Shown here: positions 1 to 12,393 of the stretch, one piece after another
How the letters are laid out: each line of letters opens with the position of its first letter
Position numbering within the stretch: the stretch's first letter is position 1
NCBI RefSeq assembly: GCF_001640025.1
Contig: NC_031672.1
Span: 1,116,001 to 1,180,000 of the forward strand
DNA length: 64,000 bases
Origin: Sugiyamaella lignohabitans
Taxonomy: Eukaryota; Ascomycota; Dipodascomycetes; Dipodascales; Trichomonascaceae
Direction of reading: 5' to 3'
Notes under the pieces: generated by a model
What the model was told of the DNA's origin: nothing
Seen by the model: the letters and a program-made list of their open reading frames with translations, nothing else
The model's database searches: none
Made by a program: the position numbers and the translations under genes

Positions 1-73
1 GTTTTCGGGGTTCGCCAGTGGTCCAATATACAGGCTCGTTTTTTGATCCCGGTAACGAGGGCACCCCATGCAC

Positions 74-135
74 CGACTCGAGCGCAGCGAGAGGAGCAAC
101 CAGGGTCTGGGGCGGAGCCCCAGCCGCCGGAGGCA
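74..135 (-). repeat. GC-rich element, left half
   Basis: Single left half in reverse orientation, 56 bp past the stop codon of the permease gene. The CGACTCGAGCGCAGCGAG tail and the head are intact. Confidence 0.9.
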
Positions 136-190
136 GTTCGACCCCAGATCGTGGAAAGAAAACAGTGTATAATTTACAGAAGCAAAAAAA

Positions 191-1870
191 TTAGCCGATG
201 AGAGCGCGGGATATGCGGCCGAGGAGGGTTTTTGGCGGCTCGTCGACGAAGCTCGAGGTGTAGTCCTCGATCTCTTTTACGTCGGAGAGCAGATCGATCT
301 CGGTTGCTGAGCGGATTTTGGTGCGTTTGACCAACTTCCAGGACACGTAGATGACGAGGTCGACTGCGATCATGATGTACGAGCAGATGAAGGTGCTGAG
401 ACTCCAGTAGCCGTGGACGAATACTGAGTAGCCCGACAGGAAGGTCATGACTCCGGCACAAATGAGCCCGATGTATCCACAGTATGGTTGGAATGGTCCC
501 TTGTATGGCAGGTTGTCTCGCGACATGTTTTGCGCTTTCATGGCGTAGTAAAAACGAAGATACGTGAGCGACATGATGGCGAAGTTGATGAGTTCCGATG
601 CAGTTGATATGTTTACAATCCAATTGAGCACGGTTTCAGCGGTGTTTCCCAGCTGCAGAAACGACAGAAGACCAAAAGCGAGAACTACTGTCACGGCGTA
701 GATGGGCACTCCGTTCTTGGTACATTTGCTAAAGATCTTGGGTGCGTGGCCGTCAAGAGCCATGCCGTAGAGTGATCTCGAGGCACAGTAAACATACGAG
801 TTACCAGCAGAGAAACTGGCCGTCAGAACAAGTACATTGACAATGTGTGGAAGCACAGGGATACCCAGTCGTTGCATGGCAATGATATATGGAGAAGCAG
901 CAGCACCGGGAGCTCCAGTGTTGATAGCAGTCAGAAGCTCGGGGTCGTTGTATGGGCATACAATTCCCATTGACAAGGCGCCAAATACAAAGAAACACAC
1001 AAGTCGTACAATCACACCTCTATATGCTCGAGGCATGACTCCCCGAGGATTTTCTGCTTCTCCAGCTGCCATAGACACGTATTCAGGACCAGAAATGGTG
1101 TAACAGGCTTGAACAAGACAGGTGAAGAACCCTAGGAACCGACCTAGAGACCCGGTCTCTTGGTACTCGGCAAATGCACCGGGGTTCTGCCAGTATCTGA
1201 ATCCATAGGCATCATGTTTTGGATTTCCACCAACCATGGTGACGAAAGTAAAGACGATGAGTCCTACTGCCAGCAGTACTTTACCGAAAGAAAGCCAGAA
1301 TTCAGACTCTCCATAATACCGTACTGCAAAGAAGTTGATGAGAACATACAAAAAAATCTGGACTACAATAGGAATAGCAGGACTAAACCCATCGGCCCAG
1401 AAATGGATAATGATGTTTACAGCAGTGATTTCAAAAGGGACTAAAGTAGCTTCAAGAATGAAAAAGTTCCATCCTGCCATGACCTCCAATGCAGGATCCA
1501 CGCATCGACCTGCCAGTCTGATGAACGGTGATGGCAGGGGGAGATAGGTGACCATCTCGGCCGTTGAGTTCGTGATACATAATATGGGGAAACACCAAAT
1601 GAAGAATGCCAAAAATAATGAACCTGGACCTCCTTTTGACAAAGCAGAACCAAGTTGAACAAAAAGGACTGTACCAATAGTACCACCAATGCCAATCAGT
1701 TGGATATGCCTGGATTTTAATTTTCTATGCGTCGAATGGTAGCTTGGGGGAGGAGTCTCACTGCTGATGGACTCGGGGTACCCGGGTAATGTTTCTTCTA
1801 ACTGGGAACCAGACGGACCCTGGTCTATCGCCGTAGTCACGCCGACACTCTTCTCTTCAGATGCTATCAT
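191..1870 (-). CDS. Amino-acid permease (APC superfamily, fungal YAT type)
   Basis: This 559-residue plasma-membrane protein should import amino acids by proton symport. It has a hydrophilic N-terminal tail of about 55 residues, then RHIQLIGIGGTIGTVLF, the conserved first transmembrane segment of fungal amino-acid permeases with the GGTIGT substrate/backbone motif. About 12 hydrophobic segments follow, including the conserved SGPEYVSMAAGEAENPRG stretch between segments 5 and 6, and a short cytosolic C-terminus. The first ATG on this strand is at 1870; in-frame codons above it lack an ATG. Length fits the family (about 550-600 residues). The substrate cannot be told from sequence alone. No intron is visible. 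A left half-element lies just past its stop. Family assignment is firm; the exact orthologue is not. Confidence 0.93.
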   Translation of the reverse strand: MIASEEKSVGVTTAIDQGPSGSQLEETLPGYPESISSETPPPSYHSTHRKLKSRHIQLIGIGGTIGTVLFVQLGSALSKGGPGSLFLAFFIWCFPILCITNSTAEMVTYLPLPSPFIRLAGRCVDPALEVMAGWNFFILEATLVPFEITAVNIIIHFWADGFSPAIPIVVQIFLYVLINFFAVRYYGESEFWLSFGKVLLAVGLIVFTFVTMVGGNPKHDAYGFRYWQNPGAFAEYQETGSLGRFLGFFTCLVQACYTISGPEYVSMAAGEAENPRGVMPRAYRGVIVRLVCFFVFGALSMGIVCPYNDPELLTAINTGAPGAAASPYIIAMQRLGIPVLPHIVNVLVLTASFSAGNSYVYCASRSLYGMALDGHAPKIFSKCTKNGVPIYAVTVVLAFGLLSFLQLGNTAETVLNWIVNISTASELINFAIMSLTYLRFYYAMKAQNMSRDNLPYKGPFQPYCGYIGLICAGVMTFLSGYSVFVHGYWSLSTFICSYIMIAVDLVIYVSWKLVKRTKIRSATEIDLLSDVKEIEDYTSSFVDEPPKTLLGRISRALIG

Positions 1871-3859
1871 TTTAAATTGTACCAAATTGTGTGACAGCTA
1901 GACCGAAATGCCTATGAATGCTAATTAAAAACAGAAAACGATGCTAGGAAAGGTGGTATGAAGCTGTGAAAACTGTAATAGAAGAATCTTCAGAATTTGC
2001 CAATAACAAAAAAAAACCAATAATGCAACTGGTGTAACTGTGTAGATGTGGAAGTGAAAGTGGAAGTGGAAATGGAAATGGAAGTCCAAGATTGGACGTG
2101 TGGATTTGTAATGTATGGATGTGAATGACTATAGCCAAGTTCCTTGACTGTTCGTTTAAAATTCTGATTATCTCTGGTGTGTATTCGTACGACTATTCTG
2201 AATCATTAGGTGGACTGTCTGCTGAAATATTAGTGAAACAACCTTTGAACCAATTTTAAATTACCAATCAATATTAATATAAAAAACTTTATACACGCAA
2301 AAATATTATTTTATAATATTATAAATTGGCGATGTGAAAAAGTTGGAAACAAGTCGGTCGAGTCAAACAAGTCGAAGTCGGTAAACCAGTATCAGTAGTT
2401 GATCTCGGTCCTCGGTCGGTGCAGCGTCGCTTTATGATCCGAGAGTATATTAAAAAGCTCGGTTTAAAAATCCTTGGATTGATTTATGCGTTTTCGTATG
2501 AATTTACACCAGGTCGAATCCTTTTTTTTAAAATCCTCGCACACGACAATCGTGTCTCTATTTATCCTATTTGATGCTCGGTGATATTTGCTAATATACA
2601 CTTAAAACATCGTTACAGGCGGGATTAATTAGATCCATATGCAGAAACGCATTGTCGATGACGTCGAACATACCACACTGGCAGTGGGGGAGGGAAATGC
2701 TGTCTGGAGTTGACGTGACCTAAATCGTACGTCGAAACTTTATTAAATTTTCGGTGCATGCACGGCAAAGGGAATCGGAATATGGAAAATCATTTCTCAA
2801 TAAAATTCGCCAGGAATAACTATCACAAACTAACTACCTATTTAAGTAGCTAACTAACTACCTAGCTTGTTAGCTAGCTACTGATTAACCTACTGACTAT
2901 TCAAAATGTGGACGTAATAGGCAGGTACCATCCGGCCCAAACAATAGTTAAATTAGAAACTAATAAATAGAACAAATAAAAATAAATAAAAGCAGAATGA
3001 AAATAAAAATAATTAATAAAAGGCGTTAACATCACCGGTGGTGACAACTGAAAGCACACACTAACCAACACTCCTATAAGATACTATATGAACCGTGGAA
3101 TTACTGGCAATTCTAGAAATAATACGTCATGCCCTAATTAACTGAAAGAGCGAGCACAGAAATATACAGCACACGAGCGGCAGCCGTCGTGACGTAGACA
3201 TTTTTTCCTCCCACTGCCCCAAATATGTACCCCGCTTTGGTCCAATAATGTCTTACTCAAGACCGTGCCAAGCCCCGCAGTCACATCAGCTCATTTTATT
3301 TTATTTTATTTTATCCTGCAAATAATCTTCCGAATAACCAATGAATGTCACTTATTCCTGAGTCGACTGCCGCTTCCAGCCAAATGTCTATCTTCTCCTA
3401 AAAACTAGCGACCTCTTAGACATGCAGGGGGTGGGGCCCGAGGCGGGGAAAGGTCTGGCTGCTGTAAGGGGGATTTGCCTCCGGCGGCTGGGGCTCCGCC
3501 CCAGACCCCGCTGCTCCTCTCGCTCCGCTCGAGTCGGATCCCCCGCTGTGGTTTTAATTTTTGGTGGTGGGATATGGCTGACTTCGATCTCGAATGTTGA
3601 CTCGGGTTGGGGTGGTCCCTGTAGGTTAATGCATGGCTGCAGTGCTTCTGGGGTTGATTCTGGGGACCGATTCAGGGGGCCGATTCAGGGGTTCACGCTG
3701 AGGCTGATGCTGAGGCTGACTCTAGGTTAATAGTGGGATTTGTTTACTTCTGTTGTTTACCTCTGTTGTTCACCTCTCTTTACTTTTCGTGCTTATTACG
3801 ATTATTTATCTCTGTTTCTCTGCACACTTAATCTTCTGTTGAAAGTCATACTCTCAACA
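1871..3859. other. Divergent intergenic region
   Basis: About 2 kb between the permease and the unknown membrane-protein gene. It is AT-rich, with short purine tracts (2048-2090), repeated CTAAC/TAGCTA words around 2818-2890, a TTTTA microsatellite at 3294-3314 and one GC-rich half-element. I see no convincing gene. Both promoters must lie here. Confidence 0.6.
3476..3536 (+). repeat. GC-rich element, left half
   Basis: Lone left half (hairpin loop TCC, tail CTCGCTCCGCTCGAGTCG), about 320 bp upstream of the next start codon. Confidence 0.9.
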
Positions 3860-6816
3860 ATGGTTGACCGCAAAATGAAAGCTCGTGTCTCAAACACAAA
3901 TTGTGAACCAGCTCATGGTGGTCATTGTATACAGAGTCCCCCTGAGTATCATGACAGTCCAATTGTAATGGAGTTCAGTCCTAATCTTAGATCAGATGGT
4001 GGTTATAGCGAAGATATTCAGGATGATATTGGTGATAACGATTTGGTTACTCATTCTAAAGGATGTTCAGAAGGTGGTTTTCAGAATCCTAAGTTGTATG
4101 AGATGATGGAGATGAATCCCGGTCCAAGTACTCTATCATCATATCAGAGTGGTTCACCACAGCTAATGTTTGATGACCCTCTAAGTTCGGAAACAATTCG
4201 AACATCTGGTCGTTGCCGTGACTTGAATAGACAGTTGTCTGGTTCAGGAACTGATATTGAGGCGGAGAATGAACATGAACATGAATACCAACCTGTGATA
4301 TCTACAGGAGAAACTAGCTTTTCTCATCGTAAACCATACCATTCTGATGATAATGCGATCCCATTTCCTGCTGTTAATTTAGAGACTATGGGTTTACTTC
4401 CCAAATTGCCTTGTGAATATACTCTATCTGCACCTGTTCCAGGAGAATTCGAGGTGAGCTCAGAGCAAATGGAACATGAAATCGAGACTTCACCAGGAAC
4501 CCGTGTGGAAATGCTACATAATTCCGACGGTTTCCCATATCACAGATCTGTTAATGACTCAGGTCTTGTTCCCACCGTTGATTTCCATCCACAGCTACTG
4601 CCAGATTCAGACGAAGATACGGAATCTGAAGTAGTTGTTTCGAACAACGATAATCGAGGCGAATCTGAAACAAGTCTTGTCGTTTCAGGCGAGACATCAA
4701 CATCTACGTCTACTTCGATAATTATTGCGATGCCTTATACCTCTCAGAACCGAAATCATGGCCAACATCAGGGCCAGCAAACTGAATACAGAGGCTATAC
4801 TTTTATCTATTCGACCATTGCTGGGTCAATAGTGGCTTCTATAGTATGGGTGATTGTGGGATTCTTACTAGATATCTTTGGATTTACTAGATTCAACCAG
4901 TTTATTGGTTATAACAAGTCTCTTGGTGAAACGCCAGGTGACGAACTGAGACTATTACGGTTTGTGGAACTATGCTCAGGATAACTGATTCCTTGCCTTC
5001 TACGCCAGGCCGAGCTTTTTCTTTTTGATGCACAAAGTATAAACAGAAGAACAAGTTACTAACTAACGATAGATTAGAATTAGAAAGTTTAAAGTCACAG
5101 TTTGACTGGGCATCCAAACAGCTAAAATATGCTGGCGACAAGACTGCAAAGACTATCTTCGAGAATACTTCAAGAGTTGTTCAGAGAGAGTCTGATTATT
5201 ATGTCTTGGTTCTAGGTCTCATCTGTGGAATCTGCTTTGTAATACTCATTGTTATGAGTACTGATATTGTTGGTAGTGGTGATAAAAAGAGTCCAGATGT
5301 TGACAACACATTGTCGAGCCTTCAGGAAATGATTTCTTATATGAACGAAACCATTCTAGCTATAGAAAGAGATGTCAAAGAACTGAAACGAAGTACTCTG
5401 ATCAACGATAATATACTGGCCACCAACATTGCTGACATCAAGAATGAGCAGCTTCATTTCAATGTCTCTATAGCTGATTCTATTCAAGCGTTGGAGGAAG
5501 AGGCTGATTGCCTAAAAAGCGACTTGATGGAGCAGAAGGATTCGATTCGTGAGATTGTCAAGAAATTGAACAAACGCCCTGAGAGTGTTAACGATCAGTT
5601 AAAAGCGGCATCTAGCTGGCCATATCCGATATCCAGTTCTCAAAATTCAACAATAATCAAGACTACAAATGGGCAGTTTGACCTGGGAACTAAAGAAGGA
5701 AGAGAGAAATGGCGAGCAACGATCAAGCAGACCTTGAATCAGGAAAGGTCTAAATCAGCTACTAAACATGGTGACTCAGCTACAAACAGCAACGAGAATA
5801 CAACCAAAGCTCAAATAGAGGATCATAAACTCAATGATGACGATGCTGACGATGATATCAGCATTGGCCAGGTTAACATGTCCTTACATCAAGGAAAAGT
5901 AGATGTTGGTAGGAATGTCGAAGATAGTTCCAAGAATGGAAATAGGGAAACAGGCGAGGTAGATGGTATAAATCCTGAAGATACCACTCAGCAGCTGCCG
6001 AACAACCAAAAGGAACAAAGTAAAGAATCTGCGGAAAGAGGTACTTCTGTGGGAAACAAGATCCTAGCAGATGTCAATACATCATTTTTGACCAGTAGCA
6101 AGGGCAAAGACCGTTTATTTACCACGAAATCAAGAGGCAGTCAAGTTAGCTCACCTCGCTATATCACCGGAGATAAATATGGTGTCCAATTTAAAAAGGA
6201 GAACGAGGAACCTATCACACCTCCGGTTAGCATTGGCACCAGCCCTTTTAAGATTCGACTAAACAGGTTACGGCTAGTTACTAATCAAGCTAGTAAGCCG
6301 AATAATCAAAATAGAGCCAGGATTAGAGGTACAGATCAAGGTTCTAAACTTGCTATGGTGTATGTGGGATACCAAGCTAAGCCAGATAGACGCCATAGTT
6401 TGAAGAGAACGTTCGACAAAACTGATCAGCGAGAGGATTTAAACCGAAACCTTGCAAGAGATAGAGAGCCTACAGTGTCATCAGTGAGATTTGTTCGAGA
6501 AGAAGATGCTCGTAAACACGAGGCACTTCTCAGACCGCAGACTAGTGTCATACCGACAGAATCGGCCATGACAATGCTGGCCAAATCCATGTTTAAAGCA
6601 GGAGAAGTTCCGGGATTTATCCTGATTGGTCCCCAGCAGACGAGTTTCACAGTGGCCGAAGTAAAGGCCAAGATTGCCGAGGGTCAGCAAAAGAGACAAC
6701 GGCGTCTGTTCATGGGAAAAGCTGGATGGTTTTCAACCAAGAAGGCCAAGGCAGCTATCGACCAGATGGAACGAGACTGGCAGGTGAATAAACAGTGGTC
6801 TATAGTGAGGATCTAG
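3860..6816 (+). CDS. Unknown two-exon membrane protein
   Basis: I do not recognise this gene. Exon 1 starts at ATG 3860 and encodes about 360 acidic, Ser-rich residues, ending with a strong transmembrane segment near 4797-4870 (around residues 313-338). That frame stops at 4982. A second long frame runs to 6816 and opens with a helical charged stretch and a second transmembrane segment (5203-5262). Its own first ATG lies inside that segment. Between them is TACTAACTAAC (5058-5068) followed by AG at 5072 and 5077, the layout of a yeast branch site and acceptor. Frame-compatible donors are 4938 (GTGACG, with 5077) or 4960 (GTTTGT, with 5072). Either join gives about 940 residues. The C-terminal part is basic and low-complexity with coiled-coil-like stretches. 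Two closely spaced membrane segments suggest an organelle or nuclear-envelope protein, which is a guess. A frameshift instead of an intron is possible. Confidence 0.7.
4938..5077 (+). other. Probable intron (boundaries uncertain)
   Basis: TACTAAC at 5058-5064 lies 7-12 bases before two possible AG acceptors. No GTAAGT donor is present, so the 5' boundary is unsettled (4926, 4938 or 4960 keep frame). Stop codons occur in the downstream frame at 5026. Confidence 0.55.
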
Positions 6817-7980
6817 GGTGTAGGGTGTGCTAGAACTTGTACTACTATTAAATTATGACCACTACTATCAAGCACTATACTATGCTACTTCCACCATACT
6901 ACTGCGACCCTACTACGACGACCATACAACTCTACTTTATTATATTATACGAAATTACACAGTGATTATATGATAAGATCACGATGGGAATTGGATAACG
7001 ATTTACGAAACAAGAATGAATTACGAGGAAAGATAACGACTAATACCCGGCTCAGCACCAAAGATAACACCGATGATAACGATAATAACGATGATAACGA
7101 CTAAAGTTAACAACGACTAGCGATAACGACTAAAGATTACAACAAAGATAACGACTAAAACAACGACTTAACACTAAAATTAAACAATGAACGACTGGGA
7201 TACGAACTGCACGCACAGATAGTGATATCTTGTCCTCCAACGGCTGCCACCTCTACAATCTCTCCTCCTACCAGTAAAAACAACGACTTAGACAAGCACA
7301 CATCGACATAATTCCGCGCCAATTCGCAATTAGCGTGTCATCCCTGTCAGGAGATTTCTATAATTAGTTTAGTGTACTAAAATAAAACCAGTTAACCAAT
7401 GCCAGATAAGCAGCGGGTTTTGCGGGGAAATCGCATTATACAAAGAACCACACCCCCATTGGCGCGGCCAAGGAGCACTAAATGACAAACTACAATAAAA
7501 AAACAAAAATAAAATAAAATAAAAACACGTGAAAAATATAAATTAAAGTAAAAATAAATCCAAAGCCGTGACGAATGCGCGCCATGCACAGGGACGAATT
7601 TTTAATAGAAATAAATTACCGCATAAAATAAACAATTAAAAAAAATACACAACAAGAATGAGGGCCAAGGAACTCTGGCGGCGACGGGAGGCCCGAAACA
7701 AGAAGCAAGGTAAAAATAAACTAGCAAGCAGCGACCAGTTTGGGAATAAGCCGTAGTCATTTCTGCGATCGGTTTAGGTAACCAGACTGCCAAAACGCAC
7801 ACAAACCAACCTGGAAAGAAGCATAAATTGGTAGGTCGCAGGTCCGGCCGGAAAAAGGCCCCGGGCCCTTACAGCAGCAGCACCAGCCTGGTCAGCAGGC
7901 CACATAAAAATAGAACCTGTCAGGTACGGGGTGGGGTGGTGCTGGCGCTCGAGTCGGTTGGTAGACGCCACCCCCCCCAC
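6817..7980. other. Gene-free 3' region with GATAACGAC-type repeats
   Basis: AT-rich. It begins with repeated CTACTAC/ACTATG words (6835-6950), then a loose array of GATAACGACTAAA-like words from about 7043 to 7165. Nothing coding is evident. Confidence 0.5.
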
Positions 7981-8118
7981 TGCCTCCGGCGGCTGGGGCT
8001 CCGCCCCAGACCCCGCTGCTCCTCTCGCTGCGCTCGAGTCGGTTCGTGTACGGTCCCAGCCAACTCCTGCGAAGCAGGAGCAACGGGGTCTGGGGCGCAG
8101 CCCCAGCCGCCGGAGGCA
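7981..8118 (+). repeat. GC-rich element, complete
   Basis: Complete copy: left tail, core GTACGGTCCCAGCC, right tail hairpin. The right half has loop variant GCA. Confidence 0.93.
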
Positions 8119-8475
8119 GACCCCCCAAAAGAATTTGAAAGCAAAATAAATAAATTAAAAAAGTCCTATCTATTACAGGCCGGCGGCTACAAATGTACCG
8201 GCACCTGTAACCACGTCGGGGCCTTCCGGTAGGAGGCGGGCGGGTCTAGTCATAATAGAAATATCCATCCGTATACACATAAAATCGTACAATCATTAAC
8301 ATAAAACATGCTCAGGCATCCGTCGAGCGTGTGTGTGTGTGTAGCAGACACACAGGTCGCTTGATGCATGAGACACATTTGGGGGCGGCGGCGTCTCTAA
8401 AGTCTAGTGTCGGTCGGGGCGAGTCTAGCAAGTGGACGAGGGGCAGTGTTTAAAAAAAAAATTCCACATGCTCAT

Positions 8476-8754
8476 TCACATTCTTCGGGCGCCAGATGAC
8501 ATGGGTCCACCTGCCTCAGCCACTGCGTTCCTGTGTAATGCTAATAATTGGTGTTGTTGCAACCAGTCTTCAATGTAATCGTCGGACAGTTTCTGTTCTC
8601 GCAGGTATGAACACCATAGTTTCCAGTTGTTCAGATGTCGGGCAGTGCGGAAATGATTATACATTTCGGCTCGGGGAAACGTCGTGTTTTTGCGATGACT
8701 TTCAGACCATTCGCAAACGACGCATGAAGAGTGGCCAGCCCAGCTTGATCCCAT
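8476..8754 (-). CDS. Possible small protein, unknown
   Basis: An ATG-initiated 92-residue frame with mixed, protein-like composition: a CVVC pair near the N-terminus and a Trp/Tyr/Leu-rich helical middle (NNWKLWCSYLREQKLSDDY). I see no known family. It overlaps none of the GC-rich repeats and sits alone in a long gene-poor stretch, so it could be a small gene, a last exon or chance. Confidence 0.3.
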   Translation of the reverse strand: MGSSWAGHSSCVVCEWSESHRKNTTFPRAEMYNHFRTARHLNNWKLWCSYLREQKLSDDYIEDWLQQHQLLALHRNAVAEAGGPMSSGARRM

Positions 8755-10928
8755 TGTATATTCAGTGCGTGTGCGTGTGCGAGAAAAAATAATAAAACAA
8801 TTAATTCAGCGGTACCGGGGTATGTGAAATGTAAATGCAAGTATGAGATCGGGAGTCGATCAGGTACAATAGTCAGTAGGTTAGTAGCGGTAGTCAGTAG
8901 CCAGTCAAACGGTAGATTGTAGATTATCGAGCTGCTGCTGCTAAGGCTAATAAGAGGAGACTAGTGACAGTAGTGACAAGAGACAGTGACAATCAGTAGA
9001 GAGAGTGAAGTCAGTAGTGTCAGATGCTTAGAAAGTCAGAGAGTCAGAGAGTCAGTAATGTCTGTAGTGTGCTAGAGGGCGACTACTACTAGGACAGTGA
9101 CAGAGGTCAATGTGACCAAAGGGATAGTAGAGACAGCAGCTGTAGAATCTAGACAGTAGCTGTCAGTCGAGCGTTTATGTGGTAGCCTCTAATACACTGG
9201 AACCAATATATTATCAGACTAGATCGCAATGAAGATATTAAAACCAAAAATAATAACAACAAATATCCAGAATATTCAGAAGAATCGAAAATTTAAAATC
9301 GAATATATGACAGTCTGAATACCTGAAATCGAGTACTAAGTTAAGCTAATATACAACCAGAAAATAGCAAGACTTAGTAGTAGCAGTACTAGCAGTAGTA
9401 AAAAGAGATCGGGAATAATAGCAGTAGTAAAAGAGATCGGGGAATAATACGATGGATCTTCTTTGTAGCGCAAACGGTTAAAAAATAGCGGCCAACCCGT
9501 TAAAAAAGTAGATAGAGAGATGTAAAAGCAACCAAGCAAGAAGTCACCAAGAATTAATTAATAGAGATAAAAGGGTGAGAAAAAAAATTATTATCACACG
9601 AGAAAATATAAATGCCAGGTAAAGACAAAAAAAAAACCAAATATAAAAAAAAACATAAAAGAGATATGATCTAATATTTATATGATCCAAAAGCAAGACC
9701 CAGTGACACTATGCAGGCACCCCACCTTGAGCAAAAGGCGCCGGCGACGAGGGATTGTCTCACAGTGACACGCGTTTGACGGGGAAAAATTACCGTTTCT
9801 TTTTGCGGATTGTGGTATCTGGTGGGAAAAAAATAAAAAAAACCCAGAGACCTTCAGGGGCAGCAATGCAAGACAAAGTACAACAAAAGAAATATAAACG
9901 AAACAGGAGAAGGGGTTAGGAGGTCATGAAACACACAGGCAGGATAAAAGTGACTAGTGGCATGTCACAAAATAGCCTAGTAACAACACGCATTTCGCAA
10001 GAGGCGGCCACGACTAGGACTAGGAACTACGAGACTGGGACTAACGAAGACCAGGGCCAGGGCCAGGGACTACCTATAAGGGTAGGGTAGGGTGGTAGGG
10101 TGGTAGCGAACTAACTCACTAGATCGATAGCGAGAGAAGGTGGAGACATGTCCGTTTTCGGGATGGCCTGGGTCAGTAGGTGCCTCGAGACAGAGAGCAA
10201 AGATGGGTAGTACGAAGCGCCAAAATAAACGACAACTGACCCGAAACAAGACTTAGCAAATGGCGAACCCGAGCTAATATCCAAACGGTTTAACACCGCA
10301 CCCCGATATCGAGTCATTCCGAGTTGAGCTAAGCACGGACCTGAAACATCTCCACCTATCCACTATTACTCAGTTCAGAGCACCAGCACCAGCAACATCA
10401 GCGGCCCGATCACTGAACAGGAGTCGATTCCACTTTGCTTTGCTGCTGCTACAGCTGCTGCTACCACTACTGCTACTGCCACGGCCAGTTGGGCTACTCC
10501 TCTTTGAGGCCGCACGACTCCGCTTTTACTCCGCTCCAAAACCACCTGAGTCCGTTTCAGGTCCGTTTTCAAAGGCGTCTGCTCCGAGTCAAACAAACCT
10601 GATTGTGCTTGGCAAATCAGGCCAGGTCTGCCCAGGCGGCCATCCTTCCCTTGCACGCTGCCTGCCCTGCTTCTGCTTCCCTGCTGGCAGTCAAGCAATC
10701 AGTCACAACTGGCACCCCACATATATGCCCACCGTGCACGCTACGGCCTGCCAGCCCGGGCCAGCCAGGATTACCGTCCTGGGGGTAGCCCACCCAGGAA
10801 TGACAAGCTGGCACCACCGCAACCGACGTAGGACGCCCAAACGCGATTAGCCTCTCCCAACTGAGCCAAGCATCGGGCCCATGTCACAGATTATAGCACA
10901 CGGCAGCCACTGCTACACTCCCCACGCC
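8755..10928. other. Gene-free region, low-complexity CAGTAG/GTCAG words
   Basis: From 8850 to 9190 the sequence is built of loosely repeated AGTAGTCAGT, AGTGACAG and GTCAGAGA words. A G-rich GGGTAGGGTAGGGTGG stretch lies at about 10080-10104. The 10400-10880 part becomes GC-rich. No supportable gene. Confidence 0.45.
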
Positions 10929-10990
10929 CGACTCGAGCGAAGCGAGAGGAGCAACCAGGGTCTGGGGCGGAGCCCCAGCCGCCGGAGGCA
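10929..10990 (-). repeat. GC-rich element, left half (reversed)
   Basis: Left half whose head faces the head of the next copy 17 bp away, the opposite of the complete-element arrangement. Confidence 0.9.
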
Positions 10991-11007
10991 AAGTGGGGCC
11001 GGGGGTA

Positions 11008-11069
11008 TGCCTCCGGCGGCTGGGGCTCCGCCCCAGACCCTGGTTGCTCCTCTCGCTTCGCTCGAGTCG
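11008..11069 (+). repeat. GC-rich element, left half
   Basis: Forms a head-to-head pair with 10929-10990. Loop TCC, tail intact. Confidence 0.9.
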
Positions 11070-11392
11070 AGTGTGGGGCCCCCGGGCAGTCCGGCGAGGT
11101 TGCCCGGGGCCCTTGACTGGGTGACAGGGCAGCGGTGGTGGTGACAGCGGCATGTGACACAGGGCCACTGGTCAGTCCAGGCGGGACTAGCCCGAATGCA
11201 GCGTCGAACCCAGGCTTAGTTCGTATTAAGGTTAGCGTACAGGAGGGTAGTAAACAGCACAAACAATCGGCCGCGCTCCCAAACTCGCTTTCTCGCTGGC
11301 TCCGAAAAAAGCAAACCTCGCAATCTTTCGGGCGATCCATTCATCGGCCGCCGCCTGGGTCCGGCCAAGCGGTTCCGAGTGGGTGGTAGGTG

Positions 11393-11454
11393 TGCCTCCG
11401 GCGGCTGGGGCTCCGCCCCAGACCCGGGTTGCTCCTCTCGCTTCGCTCGAGTCG
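11393..11454 (+). repeat. GC-rich element, left half
   Basis: Lone left half followed by a run of ten C residues. Confidence 0.9.
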
Positions 11455-11995
11455 GGCTTGGCCCCCCCCCCCATCAGCTCTCAGTGCCAGCAGCACCAGC
11501 ACCAGCGGCAGCAAAGTCAGCAACCAGCAGCAGCAGCAGCTGCTGCAAGCACCTGGCCATGAACGGCCAGGCCTGAAAAAGGCTGGCCTGATTGGGGGTT
11601 CTGAATGTTGCTGGCTCGAGGTCCTTTGTGGCCTGGCCGTTGGCCTAAACGGATTCCGGGAGCCCGTGAGTGGGCAGTTTTTTGTTTCGTTCCTTGCTGT
11701 GGCCCTTTTTTGTTCCTTTGGGGGGACTTGGCTTGCTTGCTGGGTCCGCTCACTCGATGGCGTGTTTTTGCTGGCTCGTGCTTGCTGCCTGTCTGTCACA
11801 ACCGGACGCTGCTGCCCATGCTCATTACTCGCTGGCTGTGACCTATCGCACAAGGAGCAGCAGTGCGCCGAGCACTCAGCGCACCGAACAGTGGTGCAGC
11901 AGAAGATCGGGGCCAAGCCCATTCCTCCAGAACCGAATTCCAAACAACGCCCTCCACCAACCAAAACACGGCTCAACAGGGTCACCCCCCACGCC

Positions 11996-12057
11996 CGACT
12001 CGAGCGCAGCGAGAGGAGCAACCAGGGTCTGGGGCGGAGCCCCAGCCGCCGGAGGCA
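11996..12057 (-). repeat. GC-rich element, left half (reversed)
   Basis: Reverse left half. With 11393-11454 it brackets about 540 bp of GC-rich non-coding sequence, tails facing inward. Confidence 0.9.
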
Positions 12058-12393
12058 GACACCCACCCCCCAGCCAGCAGTGGGCCCGATCGCAGACCCC
12101 CCCCCGGATTGGCTGTGGTGCCTGTATATCTCTGTACATGCTTTCCATACAAACTTGCAGGGGCCTTGGGACCTGTTTCACCGGGGTCGTTTCAGCTGCA
12201 CAGGGTCGCTCATGACGTCACCGCTGATACACGCGCGGGCTGGCCTGATCGCAGCGTGCCTGAAGGACTGCCAATTGGCCCGTGCAGCACTTTCTACTCC
12301 GGGCTCGTCTCTCTACTTCGCTGGCCCCACCAGATCGCTGGTGACGGCAATTGCGGGGTCGATGATACAGATCTGCTCACCGGGGAGGGGTTC

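Noticed and set aside
1871..1885. Five-codon upstream extension of the permease frame
   Set aside because: It would need a TTG start; the first ATG (1870) is the natural start. The same reasoning set the starts of ETP1 (13517), GT31 (19921) and the unknown gene (3860).
10080..10104. GGGTAGGGTAGGGTGG resembling a telomeric repeat
   Set aside because: Only a few imperfect units, internal position, no subtelomeric genes.
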